Part shown: in pieces, positions 32,108-39,998 of the stretch
How positions within the stretch are numbered: position 1 is the first letter of the stretch
How the letters are laid out: every line of letters starts with the position of its first letter
Origin: CAZOBJ01 sp964577825
Lineage (GTDB): Bacteria; Planctomycetota; SZUA-567; JAFGNG01
Assembly (NCBI GenBank): GCA_964577825.1
Contig: CAZOBJ010000020.1
Span: 1-40,559, forward strand
DNA length: 40,559 bases
Direction of reading: 5' to 3'
The notes under the pieces: generated by a model
Told to the model about the DNA's origin: nothing
Database searches by the model: none
What the model saw: only the letters and a program-made list of their open reading frames with translations
Translations under genes and position numbers: made by a program

Positions 32108-32132
32108 CAGGTCCCGCACCCCCGGCTAGGTT
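32104..32132 (+). promoter_or_regulatory. Strong candidate promoter for the hybrid kinase gene
   Basis: A perfect TTGACA (32104-32109), a 17-base spacer and TAGGTT (32127-32132) precede the kinase start by about 57 bases. The -35 box contains the stop codon of the preceding gene. It marks a transcription unit boundary inside the co-directional gene run. Confidence 0.55.
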
Positions 32133-32188
32133 GGGGCCGAATCGTCACATCCGCCGCAGGGGTGTACGGGTCCGGAGGGGCTGCGGGC

Positions 32189-34081
32189 ATGAGCGTGGGA
32201 GATGGGCAGCACCTGTGCGCCCTGCTTGACCAGATCGCTGACCTCGCCTTCATCAAGGACGCCGACGGGCGTTGCGTGGCCTGCAATGCGGCCTTCGCCG
32301 CACGAGTCGGGGCGGATGCGGGCGACCTGTCGGGGCGGCTGCTGGCGCAAATCCTCCCGGAGCCGATCGCGCGCGGACTCGCCCTGCATGACGACGAGGT
32401 GCTCGCCTCGGGCCGGCCGCGCGCGTTCGAGCACACCCTCTCCTGGGACGGCGACCCGCGCACCTATGCCGCGCGGAAGGCGGTCTGGCCCGATCCGGCG
32501 GCGGACCGCACGGCCATCCTGTATCTGGGCTGGGACGTGACCGAACGCCGCCGCGCAGACCGCGACGTGGCCGAGCGCGAGGCTCGCTGCCGGCGGATCG
32601 CGGACGCGGCCACGGAAGGGGTGTGCGAGCTCGACGCGGAAGACCGCATAGCGTACGTCAATGCGCGTATGGCTCAGATGCTGGGCCGTACCGCCCAAGA
32701 GATGGTGGGCCGGCCGTTCCTGGACTTCCTGGACGATCCCGCCCGACCGCTCGCGCGCGAGCGGCTGCGGGAACGGCGACAGGGCGGGCGCGACCAGTTC
32801 GAGATGCGTCTCTCCGGGCGCGACGGCACGGAGCTCACCGCGCTGTTCGAGGTTAGCGCGCTGCGAGACGCCTCGGGACGATACGGGGGTACGCGCTGCG
32901 TGGTCCTGGACGTGACCGAGACCAAGAAGGCCGAGCAGGACCTCATCCAGGTCGAGCGGCAGGCCGCGGTGGGTACGCTTGTCGCGGGAATCGTGCACCA
33001 GTTCAACAACCTGAACGCCCCGATCCTGGGGTACAGCGACTTCCTGCTGAATCTGCCCGACCTGGACCCGCGCGCGCGAAGGTACGTGGAGCAGATTCAC
33101 GCGGCCGCGCTGCGCGGGCGGGAGGTCACCCGAAGCCTGGCGACCTTTGCGCGGCTTCGATCTGCGGGCGCGCGGCGTCCCGCGGACCTCAACCGCGTGG
33201 TCCGGGAGACCGTGGACGTGCTCAAGGACTCCCTGCGCGCGGACGGCGTAGACCTGGAGTTGCGCCTCGGGGACGTGCCCCAGGCGCCCATGCACCAGGG
33301 AGAGATCAGCCAGGTGGTGCTCGCCTTGGTCCAGAACGCCCAGCACGCGGTGCTTGAGCGCCCGGAGCGGCGCATCGCGGTGGAGACCGGCGTCGCGGAC
33401 CAGGGGGCCTTTGTGCGCGTCTCCGACACCGGGTGCGGGATCGCGGAGGCGGACCTTCCCAAGATATTCACCCCGTTTTTCACGACCAAGGGCGAGTTCG
33501 CGCCGCCCGGCTCATCCCAGCACCAGGTGCGCGGGGCGGGCTTGGGCCTGAGCGTCGCGCAGACCATTGCCGCGCACCACGAGGGCGAGCTCACGGTCCA
33601 GAGCAGACCGGGCCGAGGCAGCACGTTCCTCTTGCGCCTGCCCCTGTCCGGCGCCCAGCGGCAGGCCGCCCCGGCCGGGCACGCGCCCGCAGAAGCGCGC
33701 GCCGAGGGACGGCGCGTGCTGGTGCTCGACGACGAGCCCTCCAGCCGGGAGCTCTTTTCCGAGGTGCTGGACGCGTACGGGTACCTCGTGGAGGCCACCG
33801 ACGACGGCGGCGCGGCCCTGGGGCTCTTGCGCGGTCGGCGCTTCGACGCGATCCTGGTCGATCTGGCCATGCCCAAGATGAGTGGCGCTGCGTTTCTGCG
33901 CGGCCTGGCCGAGCTCCCCGAGCCCCAGCGCCCGGTCGTGCTGGTGGTCACCGGCCGCACCGAGGCCCCGGAGCCGCCGCAGGGCGTGGAGGTCGCCGAG
34001 GTTCTGTACAAGCCCTTCGAGCCCACGGTCCTGCTCGCGGGCCTGCACAAGGCGCTGGCCGCCCGGCGAGAGGGGTCGTGA
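32189..34081 (+). CDS. Hybrid sensor histidine kinase (PAS-PAS-HisKA-HATPase-REC)
   Basis: Encodes 630 residues, cytoplasmic with no membrane helix. Two PAS domains (about 8-120 and 135-245) are followed by a dimerisation domain with the phosphoacceptor His270 in 'GIVHQFNNLNAPILGY', an ATPase domain with N-box 'ALVQNAQHAV', G1 'SDTGCGIAEADL', F-box 'FTPFFTTKGEF' and G2 'RGAGLGLSVAQ', and a C-terminal receiver with Asp514/Asp515, phosphoacceptor Asp558 ('LVDLAMPKMSG'), Thr588 and Lys608. There is no separate output domain. The HQFNN box belongs to the NtrB-like kinase group that often partners with sigma-54 activators; the activator in this window lacks a receiver, so it is not an obvious partner. 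ATG at 32189 follows GGAGGGG by 8 bases; a GTG nine codons earlier is possible. Confidence 0.9.
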   Translation: MSVGDGQHLCALLDQIADLAFIKDADGRCVACNAAFAARVGADAGDLSGRLLAQILPEPIARGLALHDDEVLASGRPRAFEHTLSWDGDPRTYAARKAVWPDPAADRTAILYLGWDVTERRRADRDVAEREARCRRIADAATEGVCELDAEDRIAYVNARMAQMLGRTAQEMVGRPFLDFLDDPARPLARERLRERRQGGRDQFEMRLSGRDGTELTALFEVSALRDASGRYGGTRCVVLDVTETKKAEQDLIQVERQAAVGTLVAGIVHQFNNLNAPILGYSDFLLNLPDLDPRARRYVEQIHAAALRGREVTRSLATFARLRSAGARRPADLNRVVRETVDVLKDSLRADGVDLELRLGDVPQAPMHQGEISQVVLALVQNAQHAVLERPERRIAVETGVADQGAFVRVSDTGCGIAEADLPKIFTPFFTTKGEFAPPGSSQHQVRGAGLGLSVAQTIAAHHEGELTVQSRPGRGSTFLLRLPLSGAQRQAAPAGHAPAEARAEGRRVLVLDDEPSSRELFSEVLDAYGYLVEATDDGGAALGLLRGRRFDAILVDLAMPKMSGAAFLRGLAELPEPQRPVVLVVTGRTEAPEPPQGVEVAEVLYKPFEPTVLLAGLHKALAARREGS

Positions 34082-34118
34082 GCACGCCAAGCCGACGCCA
34101 GCAGGGAGAGCGAGCCCC

Positions 34119-35894
34119 ATGACGCGCAGCCACATGCGTCCGGATCGGGCCAAGGTTTCCACGCCGGCGCCCATGGTCTGCCTGGGGGTATGGGCGCTTT
34201 GCGCCTTGGCCGCGGCCCGCCCGGCCCAGGCGGTCGAGGTCCAGTCGCCGCGCTGGGGCTTCGGCGGCCGGGTGGTGCCCGGACGCATGAACCTCTTGTC
34301 CGTGCGCGTGCGCAATGACACGGAGCGGTCCTGGGACGGCACGCTCGTGCTCACGCGGGGCGCCAGGCACGGCGTCGCCCACGAGCAGCCCTGCTACCTG
34401 TCACCGCGGGCCGAGCGGAATGTGCAGTTCCTGGTCTATGTCTGGGAGACAGACCGCAGCTGGAGTCTGCGATGGGGCGGGATGAGCGGACAGCAAATGA
34501 AGGTGCCCGCGCCCAAGCCGGGGCCGCCGGCGGTGGTGTTTCTCGAAGAGCCCGGACGACTGGTCGGTCCCACGCAGATTCGCGCGTTCCCGCCCGGCCT
34601 GCTGCCCGGTTCGGTGGCGGCGTTCGACGGGCTGCACGCCCTGGTGCTCGACCGGGCGCCGAGGCGGCTCTCGCGCGCGCAGCAGCAGGCGCTTCTGGAC
34701 TGGGTGCGCGGGGGCGGGCTCGTTCATCTGGTGCAGGGGCCCGACGAGGAGTACCCCGCGTTCCGCGGCCTCCTGGATGCGCTCAACAGCCCGCAGCAGG
34801 TCACGGACATAGGCGCGGGGCAGGTGGTGCGCCACCCCATCGACCGAAAGGAGGCCACCGAAGAAGAGCTCGCCCGGCGCGGATATGCGTCTCCGGTGCT
34901 GGAGACGCACGAAGAAGCGCCGATCCATGACCTCAAGGACATGTTTTTCGGCCGGCTCCAGGCCATGGAGGCCGTGGTCGAGCACAAGTGGGGCTCGATG
35001 ATGGCCCTGTCGGTCCTGTACGTCCTGGTGGTCGGGCCGATCAACTGGTGGCTGGGCGCGCGCCGGCGCCTGGACTGGCGGCTGGTGGGGCTGTTCTTCC
35101 TCGTCGCGGTGGCCGGGTTCGGCGTGGCCTTCGAGTGGACCGGACGGCGCGGATACGGCGAGCGCACCCTGGTGCGCAGCCTGGCCTACGCGCGGTCGGT
35201 CGGTCCCGGCCGATGGGACCTCACGCAGTGGTCGAGCGTGTTCGTGGTCGAGGGCGATCGGTACGAGGTCACGCACGCCGCGGACCAGAACTTCTACGAG
35301 GTCTTCGACCCCATGGACCGGGTGCCCGGGTACGTGCGCGGCGGGCCCAAGGGCGCGGCGGCCGTGGACATCCCCATCTTCAGCTCGCGCGCGGTCCTGC
35401 ACCGGGCTTGCCTGGAGGGGCCGACCGTGGATGCTTCGCGCGCACGGTGGACGCAGGGCCGGGTGTCCGTGCCCGTGTCCGAGGAACTGGCGCGGGCGTT
35501 CGCGCGCGGATACCTGTATCGGGACGAACAGTTCTACGAGTTGTCGGTGCAAGGCGAACGTGTGATCTCGGACGCGTACCCGCGGCGCAACGTGGTCAAC
35601 AGCCCGGCCATCAAGGCGGACGACTGGTCCTATGGCTACTACCGGGGCCCGCGCACCCTGGCCGAGACGTCCGACGAGTACCGGGTCGGCCTGCCCGCGC
35701 TCATGGTCCGGGCCCTGGGGGGCGCGGAGGAACTCCACTACCAGCTGAAGCCCCGGCCGACCCGGCCGCGCCTGTTCCTGTTCGCTCGCCTGCCCGACGC
35801 GTTCGACCCCGAGTCTGCGTCCCTGGAAGAGGCCCGGGGGTATGTGCTGTATGACGTGCCATTGCCGCGACCCCAGGCAGGAGGCGATCAGTGA
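34119..35894 (+). CDS. Exported, membrane-anchored partner protein of an ABC transporter
   Basis: Encodes 591 residues. A long signal peptide ends near residue 38 (ARPAQA-VEV). Residues 40-285 form a beta-sandwich then an alpha/beta domain ('LHALVLDRAPRRLSRAQQQA', 'WVRGGGLVHLVQGP') resembling the GATase-like DUF4350 fold seen in GldG-type partners. Two adjacent membrane helices ('MMALSVLYVLVVGPINWWLG' and 'LVGLFFLVAVAGFGVAF') follow at about 290-345, and the remaining 240 residues are extracytoplasmic. No catalytic residues are obvious. Its stop overlaps the ABC ATPase start (GTGA), so it belongs to that transporter, probably as a periplasmic organiser or substrate-interacting part. GGGAGAG precedes the ATG. 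Confidence 0.75.
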   Translation: MTRSHMRPDRAKVSTPAPMVCLGVWALCALAAARPAQAVEVQSPRWGFGGRVVPGRMNLLSVRVRNDTERSWDGTLVLTRGARHGVAHEQPCYLSPRAERNVQFLVYVWETDRSWSLRWGGMSGQQMKVPAPKPGPPAVVFLEEPGRLVGPTQIRAFPPGLLPGSVAAFDGLHALVLDRAPRRLSRAQQQALLDWVRGGGLVHLVQGPDEEYPAFRGLLDALNSPQQVTDIGAGQVVRHPIDRKEATEEELARRGYASPVLETHEEAPIHDLKDMFFGRLQAMEAVVEHKWGSMMALSVLYVLVVGPINWWLGARRRLDWRLVGLFFLVAVAGFGVAFEWTGRRGYGERTLVRSLAYARSVGPGRWDLTQWSSVFVVEGDRYEVTHAADQNFYEVFDPMDRVPGYVRGGPKGAAAVDIPIFSSRAVLHRACLEGPTVDASRARWTQGRVSVPVSEELARAFARGYLYRDEQFYELSVQGERVISDAYPRRNVVNSPAIKADDWSYGYYRGPRTLAETSDEYRVGLPALMVRALGGAEELHYQLKPRPTRPRLFLFARLPDAFDPESASLEEARGYVLYDVPLPRPQAGGDQ

Positions 35895-36859
35895 CCGCGA
35901 ACAGCAGCGAGAACGGTCCCGCCCTCGAGGCGCGGGGCGTAAGCCACTGGTACAAGGCGCACCGCGCCCTGGACCAGGTGACCTTCGAGGTGGCCACGGG
36001 CTCGATCCACGGGTTCGTGGGCCCCAACGGCGCGGGCAAGACCACCACCCTCAAGATTGCGGCCACGCTCCTGCGTCCGCGAAGCGGCACCATGCGCGTG
36101 TTCGGCAGGGACGTGGTGTACGAGTACCGGCACGTGCGCCCGCACATCGGCTTCATGCCCGACTACCCCGCGCTGTACTCGCAGATGACCGTGTTCGAGC
36201 TGCTCGACTTCTTCGGCGCCGCGTACGGCCTGTCCCTGTACGTGCGCGACCGGGTGATCAAGGACGTCCTGGCCCTGACCGACATGGAGGGCCGCCGCGA
36301 CGACCTGATCCGCACCCTGTCGCGCGGCATGCAGCAGCGGGTCAGCCTCGCGCGGGTGCTCGTGCACGACCCGGACCTGCTGCTCCTGGACGAGCCCGCG
36401 GCCGGGCTCGACCCCCGGGGGCGCATCGAGCTTATGGAGGTGCTCAAGGAACTCAAGTCCATGGGCAAGACGATCTTCATCAGCAGCCACATCCTGGCCG
36501 AGCTCGCGAACCTGTGCGACAGCGTCACGATCCTCGACCGCGGGCAGGTGCGCTTCTCCGGGGCCATGGACGAGCTGCTCGAACAGCGCGACGCCGCGGG
36601 GGCGCGGCACGTGGTGCAGCTCGCCCAGCCGCACGAGCCGGCGGAGGCCGCGGTGCGCCAACTGCCCGGACTCCTGCGCCTGGACATCGACGAGAGCCGG
36701 ATCCGCTACCTCGTGGAGGTGCGCGCGGGTGAAGCCGACCCGAACCAGATTCTGGCCGCGATCATGAAGGCCGGCGGCCAGGTCGTCGCCTTCTCCGCGC
36801 AGCGCAAGGGCCTCGATCAGGCGTTCCTGGACCTCACCGAGCCGGGGGTGCCCGAATGA
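35891..36859 (+). CDS. ABC-2 transporter ATP-binding protein
   Basis: Encodes 322 residues. Walker A 'GPNGAGKTTTLK', signature LSRGMQQRV (Arg in place of the second Gly of LSGGQ, common in the ABC-2/NatA branch), Walker B 'DLLLLDEPAAGLDPRG' and the switch His in 'FISSHILAELA' are all present. The C-terminal 90 residues form the extra domain typical of CcmA/NatA-type ATPases. It energises the permeases encoded downstream. The GTG start overlaps the stop of the partner gene and its own stop overlaps permease 1 by ATGA, so the genes are tightly coupled. Confidence 0.92.
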   Translation: MTANSSENGPALEARGVSHWYKAHRALDQVTFEVATGSIHGFVGPNGAGKTTTLKIAATLLRPRSGTMRVFGRDVVYEYRHVRPHIGFMPDYPALYSQMTVFELLDFFGAAYGLSLYVRDRVIKDVLALTDMEGRRDDLIRTLSRGMQQRVSLARVLVHDPDLLLLDEPAAGLDPRGRIELMEVLKELKSMGKTIFISSHILAELANLCDSVTILDRGQVRFSGAMDELLEQRDAAGARHVVQLAQPHEPAEAAVRQLPGLLRLDIDESRIRYLVEVRAGEADPNQILAAIMKAGGQVVAFSAQRKGLDQAFLDLTEPGVPE

Positions 36860-38346
36860 AGCTGCGCGCGGTTGCGCTGCTGACGCGCGCGCTGCGGATC
36901 GAGGCCCGCTCGGGCTGGACCTATCTCCTGCGCGTGGGCCTCGTGGGCGTGCTCATGCTGACCCTGTACGCCACGTGGCAGGGCGCCTCATTCGGCGGCG
37001 CGCCGGGCCTGCGCTTCTTCGAGCTCGTGATGCTCACGAACCTGGCGATACTCACGCTCGCCGGCCTGGGGTTCTTCGCCTCCGCGGTGAGCGAGGAGAG
37101 GGAAGCGCAGACCCTGGGCCTCTTGCGCATGACCGGGCTCACGCCTCTGGTGATTCTCCTGGGCAAGTCCACGAGCCGGCTGTTGAAGGCCGTGGGCCTG
37201 TTGCTCGTGCAGATGCCCTTCGCCTTGCTGGCCGTGAGCCTGGGCGGCATGATGCCCAGGCAGATCGTGGCCAGCTACATCGCCCTGGGCGCGTACCTTG
37301 TGCTGTTGGCGAATCTCGCGCTGCTCTTCTCCGTGGTGGTGCGCCGCACGTACCAGGCGTCGGTCCTCACCGGCGCGGCGCTCATCGGCCTGGCCATCCT
37401 GTGCGCGCAGTATCCGTGGCTGTCCCTGTTCCCGATCGAGCGGCTGGACGCGGTGCTCTCGGTCGGGTGGAGCGGGGCGCTGACGTCCCTGCAGACCTGG
37501 ACCAGCCTGGGCGTGGGCGCGGGACTCTTCGTCCTTGCGTGGATGCTCTTCGACCTGTGCACGCGCGAGGCGAGCCCGGCCGGGCCGGGCCGGGGCCTCG
37601 TCCCGCGGCGGCGGCTGCGGCGGCTGGCGCCGGGCCGGAGCTGGTCCGGGGCCTCGTCCGTGGCATGGAAGGACTACCACTTCTACGCGAGCGGACCCGT
37701 GGGCGCGTTCGGCGTGGTCCTGTTGATTGCGGTGGCCTGCGCCATTGCCGGCTGGTTCCTGCGCAGGGATCTCGACTCCTGGACGGACGTGCGCAGGATC
37801 TTCTCGATGGTGTTCATCACGGCCAGCGCCGTATTGATCTGGCTGGGCGCGGGGCGGATGGCCGCGCGAGTCCTTCAGGAGGAGCTGCGCGCGCGCACCC
37901 TGCCCGCCCTGTCGCTGACGCGCTTGAGCTTTGCCCAGATTCTCGGGAACAAGGCCCTCGCGGTGCTCCTCGCCACCGTGCCCGCGTTCGCGTTCCTGGC
38001 CGCGGGCATCGCGCTCATCGCGCCGGATTGGCTGTGGGGCATGGACGTCGGCCTGTGGACGGCGCTTTCGATCTGGGTGAGTGTGCTCATCCATTTCAGC
38101 ATGTACCTCCTGCTCGTCGCCTACTTCGCCCTGCGGGTGCGCCATGGCGCGGTGATCCTGGCTCTGTTCGCCCACATGCTCGTCTTTCACGTGTGGGGGC
38201 TGTTCGCGTTGATGCTGTCCTTGCCGGCCTTTTTCCTGGGCGGGCCCACCGGTGTCATGCTGTGGAGCGCCACGATGTGCGTGCCCATCTCCGCCCTGGC
38301 CGCGGCGGGCATTCGCAGGCGCCTGGGCCTGGCGGTGGCCGCCTGA
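36856..38346 (+). CDS. ABC-2 type permease 1
   Basis: Encodes 496 residues with about twelve membrane helices. The N-terminal half shows the ABC-2 pattern: a first helix after 'ALRIEARSGWTYLLR', then 'FASAVSEEREAQTLGLLRMT', the E-rich coupling helix that contacts the ATPase, and 'LGKSTSRLLKAVGLLLVQ'. The C-terminal half repeats a similar fold ('VLQEELRARTLPALSLTRLS'), so it is an internal duplication of two six-helix units in one chain. Substrate cannot be inferred. ATGA overlap with the ATPase. It is the first of three paralogues. Confidence 0.88.
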   Translation: MKLRAVALLTRALRIEARSGWTYLLRVGLVGVLMLTLYATWQGASFGGAPGLRFFELVMLTNLAILTLAGLGFFASAVSEEREAQTLGLLRMTGLTPLVILLGKSTSRLLKAVGLLLVQMPFALLAVSLGGMMPRQIVASYIALGAYLVLLANLALLFSVVVRRTYQASVLTGAALIGLAILCAQYPWLSLFPIERLDAVLSVGWSGALTSLQTWTSLGVGAGLFVLAWMLFDLCTREASPAGPGRGLVPRRRLRRLAPGRSWSGASSVAWKDYHFYASGPVGAFGVVLLIAVACAIAGWFLRRDLDSWTDVRRIFSMVFITASAVLIWLGAGRMAARVLQEELRARTLPALSLTRLSFAQILGNKALAVLLATVPAFAFLAAGIALIAPDWLWGMDVGLWTALSIWVSVLIHFSMYLLLVAYFALRVRHGAVILALFAHMLVFHVWGLFALMLSLPAFFLGGPTGVMLWSATMCVPISALAAAGIRRRLGLAVAA

Positions 38347-38353
38347 AGCGGGG

Positions 38354-38394
38354 CGCAGGGCGCCGGTCCGGCGGCAGCGGGTCGGCGCCCTGCG
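38354..38394 (+). terminator. Strong intercistronic hairpin between permeases 1 and 2
   Basis: An 11-base-pair perfect stem (CGCAGGGCGCC / GGCGCCCTGCG) closes over a GC-rich loop of 19 bases, with two further possible pairs inside. A GGTTGGGTTGGG stretch follows and no T-run, so it may act as a partial terminator or stabiliser that sets different levels for the ATPase/permease 1 and the later permeases. Confidence 0.45.
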
Positions 38395-38440
38395 GGTTGG
38401 GTTGGGCCGCCCGGCAGGTCCACGCGCCGAGGATGTCCGG

Positions 38441-39958
38441 ATGAGACTTGCCGCCCTGGCGCTGTTCACCCGCGCGCTGCGCCTCGAGGCGCGGTCGCAC
38501 TGGACGTACCTGGTGCGCGCGGGACTGGTGGTCCTGCTGATCCTGGCCCTGATGGACACCTGGGACAACGCCGCCTACGGCGGCGCGCCGGGCCTGCGGT
38601 TCTTCACCTGGGTCATGTACACGAACCTGCTGGGGATCACCCTGGCCGGGCTCGCGTACTTCGCCTCCGCAGTGAGCGAAGAGAAGGAATCGCAGACCCT
38701 GGGCCTGTTGCGCATGACCGGGCTTTCGGCCCTGGTGCTGGTGCTGGGCAAGTCGACGAGCCGGCTCTTGACCGCCGCGGGGCTGCTGCTCGTGCAGGTG
38801 CCCTTCGCGCTGCTCGGGGTGGCGCTGGGCGGCATCCTGCCCAGGCAGGTGGTGGCCAGCTACATCGCCCTGGCCGCGTACCTCGTGCTCGTGGCCAACC
38901 TCGCGCTCTTCTTCTCCGTGATCGTGCGACGAACCTATCACGCGTGCGTGCTCACGGGCGCGGCCTTGTTCGTGTTTGCGATGGTATGCGCGTACCGCCC
39001 GGGGCTCTCGCCGATCGAGCGGCTTGGCGACGTGCTCTCGGCCGGCTGGAGCGGGCCCCTCGCGTCGCCCCAGACATGGTCGAACGCGGGCATAGGCGCC
39101 GTACTGTTCTTCCTGGCATGGATGCTCTTCGACCCCTGCACCCGGCGGGAGGGCTGGATGGCGCCGCGGGGCAGGCTCCTTGCACGGTTGCCGCTGCGCC
39201 TGCCGCAGATCGAACCGGGACATGCGTGGACCGGGCCGACGGCCCTCGTCTGGAAGGACTGCTACTTCGTCGCCGGGTGGCCTTTGCGCGCGGTCTTCTC
39301 GTGGCCTTTGCTCCTGGCCGGCTCCATCCTTGCCATGGGGTACTGCGGCATCCCACCGGGGGCCAGTACGCGCGAGGCCTTCGCCTCCGTGCTGGTGGCG
39401 GGCAGCGCTTTGTTGCTCGGCCTGGGCACGGGGTGGCTGGTGGCGTGCGTGCTCCAGGCGGAGGTGCGCGACCGCACCCTGCCCGCTTTGGTGCTCACGT
39501 CGCTGAGCCTCGGGCGGATTGTGCGCCTCAAGGCCAGGGCCGTGTACCTGTGCGTCAAGCCGGTGCTCAAGTTCCTGGCCCTTGGGCTGCTCCTGCTGGC
39601 CCCCGAATGGCTGGGGGAGTTCAGCGATATGCTCCGAGACTCGCTGCGGGTCGGAGGGTTGGGGTGGACGTTTGTCGAGTTGGGCCTGTACGTTTCTCTG
39701 GTTGCTTGCCAGGTCGCTCTGTACCTTCTCCTCGTTGCGTACCTGGCCCTGCGGATGCGCCACGGCGCGGTGGCGCTGGCCGTGGTCTTGCAGTTCATCA
39801 ACCTGTGGCTGTGCGCCATGCTTTGGGATGAGATCCAGCGTGTGCTCCGGCATGGTACGATGTGGCCTCTGTTCTTGATGGTCGTGGTCCTCGCGTCCGT
39901 CTCGGTCTTGCTGGCTCGCGGGGTCCGCGACCGCCTGCGCAGGGCCGTGGCCGCGTAG
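38441..39958 (+). CDS. ABC-2 type permease 2
   Basis: Encodes 505 residues, a paralogue of permease 1 with the same two-unit architecture and the blocks 'FASAVSEEKESQTLGLLRMT' and 'VLQAEVRDRTLPALVLTSLS'. The N-terminal 190 residues are much more conserved among the three permeases than the C-terminal part, suggesting the former binds the common ATPase and the latter differs with substrate or partner. GAGGA lies about 7 bases before the ATG at 38441. No separate ATPase precedes it, so it presumably shares the one at 35891. Confidence 0.85.
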   Translation: MRLAALALFTRALRLEARSHWTYLVRAGLVVLLILALMDTWDNAAYGGAPGLRFFTWVMYTNLLGITLAGLAYFASAVSEEKESQTLGLLRMTGLSALVLVLGKSTSRLLTAAGLLLVQVPFALLGVALGGILPRQVVASYIALAAYLVLVANLALFFSVIVRRTYHACVLTGAALFVFAMVCAYRPGLSPIERLGDVLSAGWSGPLASPQTWSNAGIGAVLFFLAWMLFDPCTRREGWMAPRGRLLARLPLRLPQIEPGHAWTGPTALVWKDCYFVAGWPLRAVFSWPLLLAGSILAMGYCGIPPGASTREAFASVLVAGSALLLGLGTGWLVACVLQAEVRDRTLPALVLTSLSLGRIVRLKARAVYLCVKPVLKFLALGLLLLAPEWLGEFSDMLRDSLRVGGLGWTFVELGLYVSLVACQVALYLLLVAYLALRMRHGAVALAVVLQFINLWLCAMLWDEIQRVLRHGTMWPLFLMVVVLASVSVLLARGVRDRLRRAVAA

Positions 39959-39985
39959 ACGAGCCGCGTGAAGCGCCCGTGTGTT

Positions 39986-39994
39986 GGGGGGGGG
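39986..39994 (+). repeat. Nine-G homopolymer at the ribosome-binding position of permease 3
   Basis: A run of nine G stands four bases before the permease 3 ATG and is the only Shine-Dalgarno-like element there. Slippage would change the spacing or strength of the site. Confidence 0.5.
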
Positions 39995-39998
39995 CGAA

